64,000 nucleotides of DNA from Clostridiales bacterium (GTDB lineage: Bacteria > Bacillota > Clostridia > Oscillospirales > Oscillospiraceae). The notes under the pieces were generated by a model that searched no databases, was not told the DNA's origin, and saw only the letters and a program-made list of their open reading frames with translations. Made by a program: the position numbers and the translations under genes. The stretch spans positions 62,001-126,000 of the forward strand of contig SFFE01000002.1 in assembly GCA_004556965.1 (NCBI GenBank), read 5' to 3'. This document shows positions 24,349-34,291 of the stretch, piece after piece; positions within the stretch are counted from its first letter, which is position 1, and each line of letters begins with the position of its first letter.

Positions 24349-25424
24349 AAAAGATCCTGATCCTTACGAACCATTCTTATATGCTGTACCGGTTCCGCCG
24401 GGAGCTGATTGAAAAGCTGATGGAGACGCACGAGGTCGTGCTAAGTATGCCGTTTGTTGGGCACGAAGACGATTTCAAAGCGATGGGTCTGCACTGTATC
24501 GAGACGGACGTGGATCGCCGTGGCGTGAATCCAAAGACAGACGCGCAACTGCTGCACACGTATGTTTCCCTGCTCCGCCGAGAACAGCCGGATTTGGTGA
24601 TTACATATTCCATCAAGCCGAATATTTACGGCGGCCTTGCCTGCGAACGGCTGGGCATCCCGTATTACGCGAATGTGCAGGGCTTGGGCACGGCGTTTGA
24701 GCGCCGCGGCATTGCGGAGTTGGTTACGGCCATGTACCGTATGGCGTTCCGCCGGGTGCGCACGGTGTTTTTTGAAAATGAGGCGGATGCCGCTGTCTTT
24801 CGCAGCAAGCACATCCTTTCTGCCGAAAAGCAGCGGGTGCTCAACGGCGCGGGGATCAATCTGGAGCACTATGCGCTTCAGCCGTATTCCGAACATGATG
24901 TTGTTCATTTTTTGTATCTTGGCCGGCTCATGAAGGAAAAGGGCATGGACGAGTTGTTTGCGGCGGCATGGCGGCTGCATCAGGAGGGACACAAATTTGT
25001 GCTCGATCTGGTCGGCTTTTTTGAGGATGAATATCAGGCGGAAGTCGAGCGGCTTCAGGCGGACGGTATTGCGGTGTTCCACGGCTTTCAGGCGGAACCG
25101 CGGCCTTTTTATGCCGCGGCGGATTGCGTTGTGATGCCCAGCTACCATGAGGGCATGTCGAATGTGCTGTTGGAAGCTGCGGCGACCGGCAGGCCGGTCA
25201 TCACCTGCGATATTCCCGGCTGCCGCGAGACGGTCGATGACGGCGTCAGCGGCTATCTGTGTCGCGTCCGGGATGCTGACAGCCTGTATGCCGCCATGCG
25301 CCGTTTTTTAGAGCTGGATCCCGCTGCTCGCCAAACGATGGGCGCCGCAGGACGGGAGAAGATGGAACGCGCGTTTGACAAACGCGCAATTGTGCGTGAG
25401 ACTGTTCGTGCGCTGGGAATCTGA
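24345..25424 (+). CDS. Glycosyltransferase, GT4-type (GT-B fold)
   Basis: 359 residues. The N-terminal domain starts KKILILTNHSYMLYRFR and the C-terminal domain has FLYLGRLMKEKGMDEL and PSYHEGMSNVLLEAAATGRPVI, the donor-binding EX7E-type region of GT4 enzymes. It most resembles WbpY/Cps4F-like transferases that follow the initiating transferase. Acceptor and donor are not readable. It is translationally coupled to the preceding gene. Confidence 0.92.
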   Translation: MKKILILTNHSYMLYRFRRELIEKLMETHEVVLSMPFVGHEDDFKAMGLHCIETDVDRRGVNPKTDAQLLHTYVSLLRREQPDLVITYSIKPNIYGGLACERLGIPYYANVQGLGTAFERRGIAELVTAMYRMAFRRVRTVFFENEADAAVFRSKHILSAEKQRVLNGAGINLEHYALQPYSEHDVVHFLYLGRLMKEKGMDELFAAAWRLHQEGHKFVLDLVGFFEDEYQAEVERLQADGIAVFHGFQAEPRPFYAAADCVVMPSYHEGMSNVLLEAAATGRPVITCDIPGCRETVDDGVSGYLCRVRDADSLYAAMRRFLELDPAARQTMGAAGREKMERAFDKRAIVRETVRALGI

Positions 25425-25446
25425 CATTGAAGACTGGAAGCTTATT

Positions 25447-26577
25447 ATGCTGAAACTTTATATTCTGCTGGCCGTGGTGGTATGGCTGGCGATGCAGTCA
25501 CAAAAAAATACGCAGGCGCGGCTGGCGGCCGGTGTACAATCGTTTCATGCCCGGCGGATGGATATGTGGTGCGTGTTGTTGTTTCTTGCGCTGCTCTATG
25601 TTGCAGGGCTGCGCACGTCGTTCAATGATACGCAAAACTATATTTCCGGTTTTCGCAGAATGCCCGCACCGGCGGAGTGGTGGGACAATCAAGACAATTG
25701 GAATATTTTTCATAATCCGGCGTTTTACTTTTTAGAGAGTTGGCTGCGCAGCAAGACGGACAACGCGCAGATTTTTATTTTCCTGACGGCGGCGTTCACA
25801 GAATTTTCAATGGTGCGCTTTTTCAAAAGGCATGTTGAAAATTTTCCGTTCAGCATCTTTCTGTTCCTTACGCTGGGTACATTCTGCTTTACGCTTGCGG
25901 CCATCAAACAGTGCTTGGCTATGGCAATTTTGACCTATGCGATTACGGCGCTGAAGGACAATAAGTGGGTGCGGTATTATCTGCTTGTTTTTCTGGCAAT
26001 GCTGTTTCATACCTATGCGCTGGCGTTTGTGTTCCTCCCATTGTTCCGGGCGAAACCGTGGTCGTGGTTTACGTATCTGTTCGTTTTGGCTCTGGTACTC
26101 GTGATGCTCAATTTCGAGTCGGCAATCACCTCTTTTTTGGATTTTGCGGGGGAACAGGGAAAAGATATTGCAGAATATGAAGTGTTTGACGATCATGGGA
26201 CGAATATTTTCCGCGTGCTTGTGTATGCGGTTGTACCGGCTATGAGCCTGATTTTTCAAAAGAAACTGTTTGAAAATTCTACGCCGGAGGAGAATGTTCT
26301 GGTGCATATGAGCATCATCAGCTTGGCATTCATGCTGCTTGGCACGTTTGCTGGGGCGAACATGTTCGGCCGTATGGGGAACTATTTCGAGCTTGGCACC
26401 ATCTGCTGCCTGCCGTGGATGCTGCGGAAGTGCTTTCAGGGAAAACCATACCGCCTGATCTGCATCGCGGCGGTGGTGGGGTTCCTTGCGTACTTTACTT
26501 ATGCATACGGCTTTCACACGCCGTTTGACCAGAACTACAGCGCGACGACGATTTGGGCGCTGCTGAGGAGCGCATAG
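25447..26577 (+). CDS. EpsG/Wzy-like polysaccharide polymerase
   Basis: 376 residues from ATG 25447; an earlier start at 25375 would lie inside the preceding gene. About ten membrane segments, with a periplasmic-type loop after the second (GLRTSFNDTQNYI), match EpsG-family proteins, which act as repeat-unit polymerases in Gram-positive EPS systems. From here on the base composition becomes more AT-rich. Function by family and context. Confidence 0.85.
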   Translation: MLKLYILLAVVVWLAMQSQKNTQARLAAGVQSFHARRMDMWCVLLFLALLYVAGLRTSFNDTQNYISGFRRMPAPAEWWDNQDNWNIFHNPAFYFLESWLRSKTDNAQIFIFLTAAFTEFSMVRFFKRHVENFPFSIFLFLTLGTFCFTLAAIKQCLAMAILTYAITALKDNKWVRYYLLVFLAMLFHTYALAFVFLPLFRAKPWSWFTYLFVLALVLVMLNFESAITSFLDFAGEQGKDIAEYEVFDDHGTNIFRVLVYAVVPAMSLIFQKKLFENSTPEENVLVHMSIISLAFMLLGTFAGANMFGRMGNYFELGTICCLPWMLRKCFQGKPYRLICIAAVVGFLAYFTYAYGFHTPFDQNYSATTIWALLRSA

Positions 26578-26579
26578 TG

Positions 26580-27704
26580 ATGGAAGGACGTGACCACGGT
26601 ATGCCAATACGCGTTTTGGAAATTGTAACAGACATGGGACGCGGTGGTATAGAAACCATGCTGATGAATCATTATCGGCAGATGGACAGAACACAGGTTC
26701 AACTGGACTTTCTGACACATCGAAGCAAGCGGGCAGTCTATGACGATGAAATTGAGGAGATGGGAGGAAAGCTTTATCGCCTGCCGCCGCTGAATCCGGT
26801 TGGTTTCAATTATCAGAAGCAATTAAAGAACTTTTTCGCTCAACATACGGAATATCGGATTGTCCATAGCCATTTAGACTGTATGGCGGGAGTTCCGCTG
26901 AAAGCTGCAAAAGAATTTGGTGTACCTGTGCGAATTGCACATGCACATAGCAGCAATCAAACCAAGAATAGTAAGTACCCAATCAAACTGGTGTATAAAA
27001 ATCAGATTACAAAATATGCAACGGACTTGTTCGCGTGTGGAGAGGCCGCAGGAGAGTGGATGTTTGGCGGAGCGCCTTTCGCGGTGATGCACAATGCCAT
27101 TGATGCGGGTAAGTTCCGATACCAGCCTGACTTGCGGGAGTGTGCGAGGAAGGCGCTTATTCCCGAGATGCTCGACGCCTTTGTCGTTGGCCATGTAGGA
27201 AGCTTTTGGAGTCCCAAGAATCATCTGTTTTTGTTGGATATTTTCCGGGAGATCTATAAGCAGGAGCCGAATTCTGTGCTTCTTTTAGTCGGAACAGGCG
27301 GGCTGATGGATGAGGTTCGTGAGAAAGCAAAGAGCTATGGCATAGAGAATCATGTAAAATTGTTGGGAGACAGAAGCGATGTGTTTTGGGTAGAACAGGC
27401 AATGGACGTTTTTGTGCTCCCGTCTTTGTTTGAAGGGTTACCTGTAACAATGATCGAAGCTCAGGCGTCAAGCCTTCCTTGCTTTATCTCCGAAAAAGTG
27501 CCAATTGAATGCAAAGTAACAGATTTGGTAACGCAGATTTCCTTGAAAGCGGCACCTGCGGCGTGGGCAAGGCAAATTCTGGATTCCCGGAATTTGCCGA
27601 GACGGGATACTTCTGCCGAGATTGCGCAGGCTGGCTTTGACATTCGAGAAAACGCAGCGTGGTTACAGAATTTCTACTTGGAACAATGGAAGGCAAATGA
27701 ATGA
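26580..27704 (+). CDS. Glycosyltransferase, GT4-type
   Basis: 374 residues from ATG 26580 with GAGGAG 9 nt upstream (ATG 26601 is an alternative). It shows the N-terminal ITDMGRGGIETML-type motif (read here as VTDMGRGGIETML), HSHLDCMAG, a VGHVGSFWSPKNH core and LPSLFEGLPVTMIEAQASSLPC. This is a GT4 enzyme of EpsF type, adding a sugar to the growing repeat unit. Its 3' end overlaps the next gene by 8 nt. Confidence 0.9.
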   Translation: MEGRDHGMPIRVLEIVTDMGRGGIETMLMNHYRQMDRTQVQLDFLTHRSKRAVYDDEIEEMGGKLYRLPPLNPVGFNYQKQLKNFFAQHTEYRIVHSHLDCMAGVPLKAAKEFGVPVRIAHAHSSNQTKNSKYPIKLVYKNQITKYATDLFACGEAAGEWMFGGAPFAVMHNAIDAGKFRYQPDLRECARKALIPEMLDAFVVGHVGSFWSPKNHLFLLDIFREIYKQEPNSVLLLVGTGGLMDEVREKAKSYGIENHVKLLGDRSDVFWVEQAMDVFVLPSLFEGLPVTMIEAQASSLPCFISEKVPIECKVTDLVTQISLKAAPAAWARQILDSRNLPRRDTSAEIAQAGFDIRENAAWLQNFYLEQWKANE

Positions 27705-28587
27705 TATGACAGTATTAACGGTGTTTACGCCAACCTATAACCGGGCGCACACATTGCTCCGTACATATGAATCCCTCTTGCAGCAGGATTGCAAAGAGTT
27801 CATCTGGCTGATCATTGATGACGGCTCTACGGACAATACCGCAGAATTGGTGAAGTCTTGGCAATCAAAAGAGAATGGCTTTGAAATCCGGTATATCTAC
27901 AAAGAAAATGGCGGGATGCACACCGCCCATAACACCGCATATGCGCATATTGATACCGAATTAAATACCTGCATCGACTCTGATGATAAACTGGCCCCTG
28001 GGGCGGTACGGATGATCCTTGATAAATGGGAGCGAGTTCGGGATCAGGGGTACGCGGGCATGATAGGGTTGGACGCCGATTTCGATAACAACGTAATAGG
28101 CAAGGGCTTTCCTGAAGGCATGACAGAAACCACAGTCATCGGGTACTATTCGGCCGGTGGTAGTGGGGATAAAAAGCTGGTCTACAGAACTGACATCATC
28201 AATCAATACCCAGCTTACCCCGTGTTTGAGGGGGAAAAGTATGTTTCCCTTTCCTATAAATACCGCCTGATCGACCAGAAATACAAAATGGCAGTATTGG
28301 ATGAAGTACTCTGCAATGTGGAATATCAGCCAGATGGCTCCTCCAACACGATGTGGCGTCAATATCTGAGAAATCCGAAGGGGTGGGCTTTTTGGCGTAA
28401 GGTGTGTATGCAGTACCCGATTTCCAAAAAGCGAATGGTGGTAGATGGCATTCATTATTGCTCCAGCAGTATTTTGGCGGGTAACCGACACTTTGTGCAG
28501 GAATCCCCAAGAAGGTTGCTAACGGTTTTATGTACTCCGGCCGGACTCTTTCTTGCGAAAACCACAAAGAAAAAAGCCCAAGCGTAA
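27697..28587 (+). CDS. Glycosyltransferase family 2 protein
   Basis: 296 residues. GT-A motifs: VFTPTYNRAHTL, LIIDDGSTDNT and the metal site CIDSDD. The C-terminal ~80 residues (YQPDGSSNTMWRQYLRNPKG) match GT2 proteins of EPS loci. The start ATG 27697 overlaps the preceding gene; ATG 27706 is also possible. Substrate not readable. Confidence 0.9.
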   Translation: MNDMTVLTVFTPTYNRAHTLLRTYESLLQQDCKEFIWLIIDDGSTDNTAELVKSWQSKENGFEIRYIYKENGGMHTAHNTAYAHIDTELNTCIDSDDKLAPGAVRMILDKWERVRDQGYAGMIGLDADFDNNVIGKGFPEGMTETTVIGYYSAGGSGDKKLVYRTDIINQYPAYPVFEGEKYVSLSYKYRLIDQKYKMAVLDEVLCNVEYQPDGSSNTMWRQYLRNPKGWAFWRKVCMQYPISKKRMVVDGIHYCSSSILAGNRHFVQESPRRLLTVLCTPAGLFLAKTTKKKAQA

Positions 28588-28625
28588 TTACTTGGATACC
28601 AATATGATAGTGCAAGGAGTATTTT

Positions 28626-29648
28626 ATGGCAAACGAGCATATTAGAAATGCCAGTGTGATCCAAAGCGAAAAATCTATTTCCTTTGCAGTTTGGCTGCGG
28701 GCCGCGGCTACCATAATGATTCTGCTCTGCCATTTTTGTTCACAAAGAGGTGGCTTTCTGTTCAATGCAGCTGCGCAAGTCTTGAATATTGGTGTTCCTC
28801 TGTTCTTTATTCTTTCAGGTTATTTGTTCGGACGCAACGGAGTCCAAGCCCCATATAGAAAATGGTTTGTTCGCCGGTTACAGCGGCTATGGATTCCTTA
28901 TTGGATGTTTTTGGCGGTGCTTGCAGTTGTTCATTTAGTCAAAGGATTAGATATTTTTACGAAGGATTGGCTGTTATTGCTTTTCGGCTTGCAAGGATCG
29001 ACAGTCGGTGTTTGGGGTGCAGAGCAGACATGGTTTATTTCGGCCCTACTAATTTGCTATAGTATGACCCCATGGATTAGTATTGCCGCAGATGGAATCG
29101 CAAAAAAACATGTTCCCATTCTTTTGATTTGCTTATGTACCCTTCCAATTTTTCTGCTCCTTATGAAACCTGTTGCAATTGGTACGTTATTGGCTCCAGT
29201 ATGCCTATATACAGTCGCTTATTTTATCGGTAGCCGAATTGTGACAGTCAATATCAGCAGGGTAGGGGCTTGTTTGGCTGTGTTAATAGTTCTTGTGTCC
29301 TTTGGCCTTCGATTTGTTTTGAGAATCTTTTTTGATGGGATGGTATTCTATTCCGGAATTGTGGCTACCTATACCCATTATGCTGCCGCTTTGGCGATAT
29401 TCTATTTGTTTGCATGGATTTTTGCAGAGAGAAAGCCCGTGTGTTGTGTTACTTTTATAGGAAATGTAAGTTTTGAAATATATTTGTACCACTATATGTT
29501 TACGATTGGACCGATTTCTGTATTTAGCATTACGAGAACTTGGACAATAAACTGTATATTGGTATTTAGCATAACAATTGTCATTGCAGCAGGAATGCAT
29601 TATTTGTCAGAACTTCTTGAAAAAAGGATATTTGTGAAAACGAGGTGA
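28626..29648 (+). CDS. Acyltransferase-3 family membrane protein
   Basis: 340 residues with about ten membrane segments. The N-terminal R25 and H36 (LLCHF) correspond to the conserved Arg and His of the acyltransferase-3 family, which O-acetylates or otherwise acylates cell-surface glycans. It follows the GT2 gene by 38 nt with AAGGAG upstream and overlaps the next gene (GTGA). It is one of two such enzymes in the operon (second at 35191), so more than one acyl decoration is likely. Confidence 0.9.
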   Translation: MANEHIRNASVIQSEKSISFAVWLRAAATIMILLCHFCSQRGGFLFNAAAQVLNIGVPLFFILSGYLFGRNGVQAPYRKWFVRRLQRLWIPYWMFLAVLAVVHLVKGLDIFTKDWLLLLFGLQGSTVGVWGAEQTWFISALLICYSMTPWISIAADGIAKKHVPILLICLCTLPIFLLLMKPVAIGTLLAPVCLYTVAYFIGSRIVTVNISRVGACLAVLIVLVSFGLRFVLRIFFDGMVFYSGIVATYTHYAAALAIFYLFAWIFAERKPVCCVTFIGNVSFEIYLYHYMFTIGPISVFSITRTWTINCILVFSITIVIAAGMHYLSELLEKRIFVKTR

Positions 29649-30355
29649 GCGATCTGATCCCTAAAACCATTCACTACTGCTGGTTTGGCCGCGGAGTAAA
29701 GCCCAAATTAGCCCAAAAATGTATAGCCAGTTGGAAGAAATTCTGCCCGGATTATGAGATCGTGGAGTGGAACGAGGACAACTTTGATGTTCATATGAAC
29801 GGCTATACCCGGATGTGCTATGAGCAGAAGAAATATGCTTTTCTATCGGATTATGTGCGCCTGTTGGTCATTGAGGAGCATGGCGGGATCTACTTTGACA
29901 CCGATGTCGAATTGCTCCGGCCCTTGGATCAATTGCTGACCCATCCTTCCTTTTTCGGCTTTGAGGACGCGGAGCACGTCAACACAGGCGTCGGATTCGG
30001 TGCTGAGCCGGGCAATCCGGCAGTGCAGGCTATGCTGGCAGAATATGATGAACTGCTTCTGGGTGATAAAGGCATTATCGGCTGCCCAATTCTGAATACC
30101 AACGCGCTTAAAAAATGTGGTTTATGTCTGAATGGGGAAAAACAGGATTTAAGAATCGCTGTTGTCTATCCCATTGATTATTTCAACCCTTATGACGATC
30201 CGACCGGGCGACTCAATAAGACGAAAAATACGATCTCCATTCACTGGTACTCCAAAAGCTGGATGAGCAAAGGAACGATCCTGCGCAGCAAGCTGACAAA
30301 GCCGCTTCACCGGGTGTTTGGCAAAGACTTTTTCCGAAAATTTAAGGGGAACTGA
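29645..30355 (+). CDS. Glycosyltransferase family 32-like (capsular polysaccharide type)
   Basis: 236 residues from GTG 29645. IPKTIHYCWFG at the N-terminus, FLSDYVRLLVIEEHGGIY and the DxD site D85-T-D87 are characteristic of the Gly_transf_sug/GT32 family. No membrane segment. The gene is coupled to the acyltransferase upstream. It likely adds a hexose or HexNAc to the repeat unit. Confidence 0.9.
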   Translation: MSDLIPKTIHYCWFGRGVKPKLAQKCIASWKKFCPDYEIVEWNEDNFDVHMNGYTRMCYEQKKYAFLSDYVRLLVIEEHGGIYFDTDVELLRPLDQLLTHPSFFGFEDAEHVNTGVGFGAEPGNPAVQAMLAEYDELLLGDKGIIGCPILNTNALKKCGLCLNGEKQDLRIAVVYPIDYFNPYDDPTGRLNKTKNTISIHWYSKSWMSKGTILRSKLTKPLHRVFGKDFFRKFKGN

Positions 30356-30359
30356 TAAA

Positions 30360-30914
30360 ATGAAACCATACCTTTTGGCCGCTTACAATCAGATGCGATT
30401 TGGCCTCCGGAGACTGTTTCGTTGTCACAGCTTTGATTTTGCGACTGTGGAATTGCTGGGCCGGGACACCAGACTGTCATTTTCCAAAACAAGCCAAGTC
30501 CGTTTTGGCGGACACCTTGTCAGTGATGGCAGGCTTGTGATCGTTACGGGGCAGAACGCCCGCTTGACGGTTGGTGAACGGACATATTTTAATGAAGGAA
30601 CCATGATTAGCTGCTTGGAGTCTGTATCGATCGGGGCCGGGTGCCGCTTTGGCCCGAATGTGAAAGTATTTGATAATGACCATAAATTTTCTGCCCGCGA
30701 TGGTGTATCTCAAGAGCACGAAACAACCCCTATCACTATCGGCAATCACTGCTGGCTTGGGGCAAATGTAATCATTCTGAGAGGATCAAAGATTGGAGAC
30801 AATTGCGTGATAGGCGCAGGATGTGTTGTCAAGGGTACGATTCCGGCCGGTTCGCTGGTCACACAGTCCCGCACACTGGATATTCGACCCGTTCAGGATG
30901 AGGAAAAGTCGTGA
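30360..30914 (+). CDS. Hexapeptide-repeat (LbH) acyltransferase
   Basis: 184 residues from ATG 30360 with AAGGGGA upstream. A left-handed beta-helix is indicated by repeating hydrophobic hexads (GERTYFNEGTMISCLESVSIG, GNHCWLGANVIIL broken into such units) and the IGAGCVVKGTIPAGSLV ending of maltose/serine-type O-acetyltransferases. It probably acetylates an EPS sugar. It overlaps the next gene by 4 nt. Confidence 0.9.
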   Translation: MKPYLLAAYNQMRFGLRRLFRCHSFDFATVELLGRDTRLSFSKTSQVRFGGHLVSDGRLVIVTGQNARLTVGERTYFNEGTMISCLESVSIGAGCRFGPNVKVFDNDHKFSARDGVSQEHETTPITIGNHCWLGANVIILRGSKIGDNCVIGAGCVVKGTIPAGSLVTQSRTLDIRPVQDEEKS

Positions 30915-32107
30915 AGAAAAAAATCCTGTTCATTATGCCCTCCATGTTTATCGGGGGAGCGGAACGAAGCCTTTTGGGGTTATTTGAGGTAATTGACTAC
31001 GAAAAATATGATGTTTCCCTGTTCCTGTACCGACACGAGGGAGAGTTCCTTTCTTATATTCCTGAGCAGGTACACTTACTTCCCCCTATGAAGGAATATG
31101 GAACATTCGATGTTCCCATCCGGTCATTGCTGTTCAGCCGCAGGTGGATGTTTGGCCTGGCTCGGCTGATCTCAAAGCTTGCGCTAAAACTGCATTGCCT
31201 GATTTCAGGCGAAAAAAAGGGCGTTTGGATGTCCATGCAGTATACGGCCCGGTATCTGCTGCCGCTCCTCCCGGAGATCCCAGGGGAATATGATTTGGGC
31301 GTTATGTTCCTTGGCGTTGCGGATCCTTTGATTCATAAGGTTAAGGCACAGAACAAAGTTGCCTGGTGCCATACAGACTATGACACCCTCTATCCAAATA
31401 AGGAAATGGATTGCAAAACCTATGAGGCAGTGGACCATGTTGTATTTGTCTCGGATGCCTGCCGTCAGAAAATGGCTCGGTTCTATCCTGCACTTCTTGA
31501 CAAGACGCAAGTGATTGAGAATGTTTTGGGAGAGAGGCTGCTGCTCCAGCAGGCTGAGGTTTCCGTAAATGATATGCCGCGCTTGGATGATGGTTATATA
31601 TTGCTGTCAATCGGAAGGTTTTCAAATGCCAAAAACTTTGACAACGTTCCAGGCATTTGCAAATCTCTGCTGGGCAAGGGCCTTGATGTGAAATGGTACA
31701 TCATCGGTTACGGGGGAGACGAGCCGCTGATTCGGCAGAGAATCGCAGAAGCACATATGGAGGATCATGTCATCCTGCTTGGCAAGAAGGAAAACCCTTA
31801 CCCTTATATCAAAGCCTGCGATCTTTATGTTCAGCCCAGCCGCTATGAGGGAAAGTGCGTTACCGTCCGGGAAGCGCAGATGTTGGGTAAGCCCGTGGTC
31901 ATTACCCGGTATGCTACTTCTGCAAGCCAGCTTGAAGATGGTGTAGATGGTGTGATTGTGCCGATGGACAATGAGGGGTGTGCAGAAGGAATTGCTGCCC
32001 TATTGCGGGATCCGGAAAAAATGAGGCAGCTGTCTGAAACCTGCAGAAATCGGGATTATTCGAATGCCAGTGAGGTCGAAAAAATTTATCAGTTGATGGA
32101 GGGCTAA
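30911..32107 (+). CDS. Glycosyltransferase, GT4-type
   Basis: 398 residues from GTG 30911. The start KKKILFIMPSMFIGGAERSL is the acceptor-domain glycine-rich loop of GT4 enzymes, and ILLSIGRFSNAKNFDNVP and QPSRYEGKCVTVREAQMLGKP mark the donor domain. It is similar in length and layout to the GT at 33131, consistent with a family expanded by duplication. Confidence 0.92.
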   Translation: MKKKILFIMPSMFIGGAERSLLGLFEVIDYEKYDVSLFLYRHEGEFLSYIPEQVHLLPPMKEYGTFDVPIRSLLFSRRWMFGLARLISKLALKLHCLISGEKKGVWMSMQYTARYLLPLLPEIPGEYDLGVMFLGVADPLIHKVKAQNKVAWCHTDYDTLYPNKEMDCKTYEAVDHVVFVSDACRQKMARFYPALLDKTQVIENVLGERLLLQQAEVSVNDMPRLDDGYILLSIGRFSNAKNFDNVPGICKSLLGKGLDVKWYIIGYGGDEPLIRQRIAEAHMEDHVILLGKKENPYPYIKACDLYVQPSRYEGKCVTVREAQMLGKPVVITRYATSASQLEDGVDGVIVPMDNEGCAEGIAALLRDPEKMRQLSETCRNRDYSNASEVEKIYQLMEG

Positions 32108-32109
32108 GC

Positions 32110-33123
32110 GTGCCGCAGGTCAGTGTAATCGTTCCAGTATATAATGCGGAAAAGTATCTTTCTGAATGTGTGGATAGCATCTTAAATCAAACGATAGCGG
32201 ATTTGGAGTGTATTCTTGTTAATGATGGCTCGACAGACGGCAGTCCGGCCATTTGTGATGCGTATGCGAGACAAGACACCCGCGTAAAGGTGATCCATAA
32301 GGCCAACGGCCGCGCGGCTTCCGCAAGAAACGTGGGCTTGGAGATCGCGCAGGGGGAATATATCGCCTTTGTGGATTCAGATGACTGGATTTCGCCAGAT
32401 ATGTATGAAAAAATGCTCACGACTGGCGCGGACGTATGTCTTTGCGATTATGTGCGCTTTCAAGGTGAGCAAGAATATCCTTTCACACAGCCAAACATCC
32501 GGAAAGGCTTCTACAACAAATCCCAAATCTGCAAGGAAATCTATCCGCATCTTGTGATGGACGGGGTCGAATACCCAATTACGATTAGTAATTGGGTGCT
32601 TCTCATAAAGCACACAATTATCACTGATCACAATCTGGCCTATCGAGAAGATATCCATATCAGTGAGGATGCACCGTTTGGTTCCGAAGTGCTGTATTGC
32701 GCAGATTCGTTTGCTTACTTGAAAGGGGATTGCCTCTACCATTACCGCGTGACGGAGGGCTCCGCATCGAAGAGCTATCAGCCGTGGTGGTGGGACAGCT
32801 ATTTGAAAATCAATGAGGAAACAGAGAATTTCTTTGGGAATTGCCCGGATTACGACTTTACCCAGCAGATCAAGTCCAATATGTTTTATCTTGCCAGAGC
32901 GGAAATCTACTATATACTGGCCGACACATCGTTGAGCAGACGCGAGCAGAACAAAAAGATTCGTGATGTTATGCGTCATCCTCGGGTGATGCGCATGATG
33001 AAAGGGTATGATTGCACGGGGGCGCCGTTTTCTCTGAAAATGGTGTATTGGTCGATTCGATATCAATCAATCGCTTGGAGACGGCTGGTGAGTCTGCTGT
33101 CGAGACTGAGAAACGGTTTTTAA
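32110..33123 (+). CDS. Glycosyltransferase family 2 protein
   Basis: 337 residues from GTG 32110, two bases after the preceding stop. Motifs: VIVPVYNAEKYL, LVNDGSTDGSP, SARNVGL and FVDSDDWI. The C-terminal third is a helical extension common in EPS GT2 enzymes (CpsJ/EpsJ type). Donor and linkage unknown. Confidence 0.93.
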   Translation: MPQVSVIVPVYNAEKYLSECVDSILNQTIADLECILVNDGSTDGSPAICDAYARQDTRVKVIHKANGRAASARNVGLEIAQGEYIAFVDSDDWISPDMYEKMLTTGADVCLCDYVRFQGEQEYPFTQPNIRKGFYNKSQICKEIYPHLVMDGVEYPITISNWVLLIKHTIITDHNLAYREDIHISEDAPFGSEVLYCADSFAYLKGDCLYHYRVTEGSASKSYQPWWWDSYLKINEETENFFGNCPDYDFTQQIKSNMFYLARAEIYYILADTSLSRREQNKKIRDVMRHPRVMRMMKGYDCTGAPFSLKMVYWSIRYQSIAWRRLVSLLSRLRNGF

Positions 33124-33130
33124 CAGGCAA

Positions 33131-34291
33131 ATGAAAGAACATTTACTTTTTATCAACGGTCATTTGAATACTGGCGGGGTTGAAAAGTCTCTTTTAGATA
33201 TTCTGAAGCACCTGGATTATGAAAAATATGAAGTTGATTTGCTGCTCTTGGAGGAGTTAGGGGACTATGCGGCTGAAATTCCAGCGCAGGTTCATATTCA
33301 GCTTCGTTGTTTGATAAATACATATGGCTCAGTTCAAAGTAGCTTACTTCGATGCATACAGCAGGGTGATTGGTTTTGCTTCCGAATGCGGCTGATCTTC
33401 CTGCTGATGAAGTTTTTCGGGCAGAAGCGGATCAGCCTTGCCCAAAAGCTGCTTACCGGCAATCAGCATTACGACTGCGTGATCGGATTTCGCCCTGGAA
33501 TCTGCACTCAGATTGCCGCTTTTGCAGTCAATGCAGACAGGCGGATCACTTGGTGGCACCACGGAGAAATCAATGTAGAGCATAACAGCTATTTGGAAAC
33601 CGCTGATGCTTGTGATCAAATTGTAGTTGTTTCCGAAGCCTGCCGCGCCATGCTGGCCGAAACGTTCCCGCTCTTGGCACACAAACTGACTGTAGTGCCC
33701 AATATGGTCGTCATTGACGATATTCGCAGAAAGGCAGAAACTTTCCAGCCTTATGCGCAGTCAGATGTGCTTCATATCGTCACCCTTTGCCGCCTTTCTC
33801 CGGAAAAGCATATTGAAAACGCTGTCTTTGCCGCGCAGAAGCTGAAAGAAAAAGGAATCACGTTTCAATGGCATGTGGTAGGCGGCGGCAGTATAGAAAA
33901 TGATCTGCGAAACGCGGCAGCAGCCGCAAACGTTCAGGATGTATTTCTGTTTGAGGGAAATCAGCCGAATCCTTATCCCTTTTTGAAAAACGCAGACCTG
34001 TTTGTTCATCCTTCCTATGTGGAATCTCAGGGACTCGTTGTGCTTGAGGCTATGGCGCTTGGCGTTCCCTGTGTAGTGACACAATCCCTCGGGCCCTGCG
34101 AGTTTATTGAGGACGGGGTTAACGGTATTCTGACGGAGCAAAGTCCTGAGTCTCTGGCCGAGAAGGTCCTGGAGATCCTGACGGACCGAGCACTTTACGA
34201 ACGTATCAAAGCAAATACCCATTGCCCGGAACAGTTTGCTCCAGAGAATATGATGAAGAAAGTCGAAGAATTATTGGAGGGAAGGTTATGA
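33131..34291 (+). CDS. Glycosyltransferase, GT4-type
   Basis: 386 residues. LLFINGHLNTGGVEKSLLDIL gives the glycine-rich N-terminal loop; HIVTLCRLSPEKHIENAV and HPSYVESQGLVVLEAMALGVP form the donor site with its conserved Glu pair. The stop overlaps the next start by 4 nt. Related to the GT at 30911. Confidence 0.92.
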   Translation: MKEHLLFINGHLNTGGVEKSLLDILKHLDYEKYEVDLLLLEELGDYAAEIPAQVHIQLRCLINTYGSVQSSLLRCIQQGDWFCFRMRLIFLLMKFFGQKRISLAQKLLTGNQHYDCVIGFRPGICTQIAAFAVNADRRITWWHHGEINVEHNSYLETADACDQIVVVSEACRAMLAETFPLLAHKLTVVPNMVVIDDIRRKAETFQPYAQSDVLHIVTLCRLSPEKHIENAVFAAQKLKEKGITFQWHVVGGGSIENDLRNAAAAANVQDVFLFEGNQPNPYPFLKNADLFVHPSYVESQGLVVLEAMALGVPCVVTQSLGPCEFIEDGVNGILTEQSPESLAEKVLEILTDRALYERIKANTHCPEQFAPENMMKKVEELLEGRL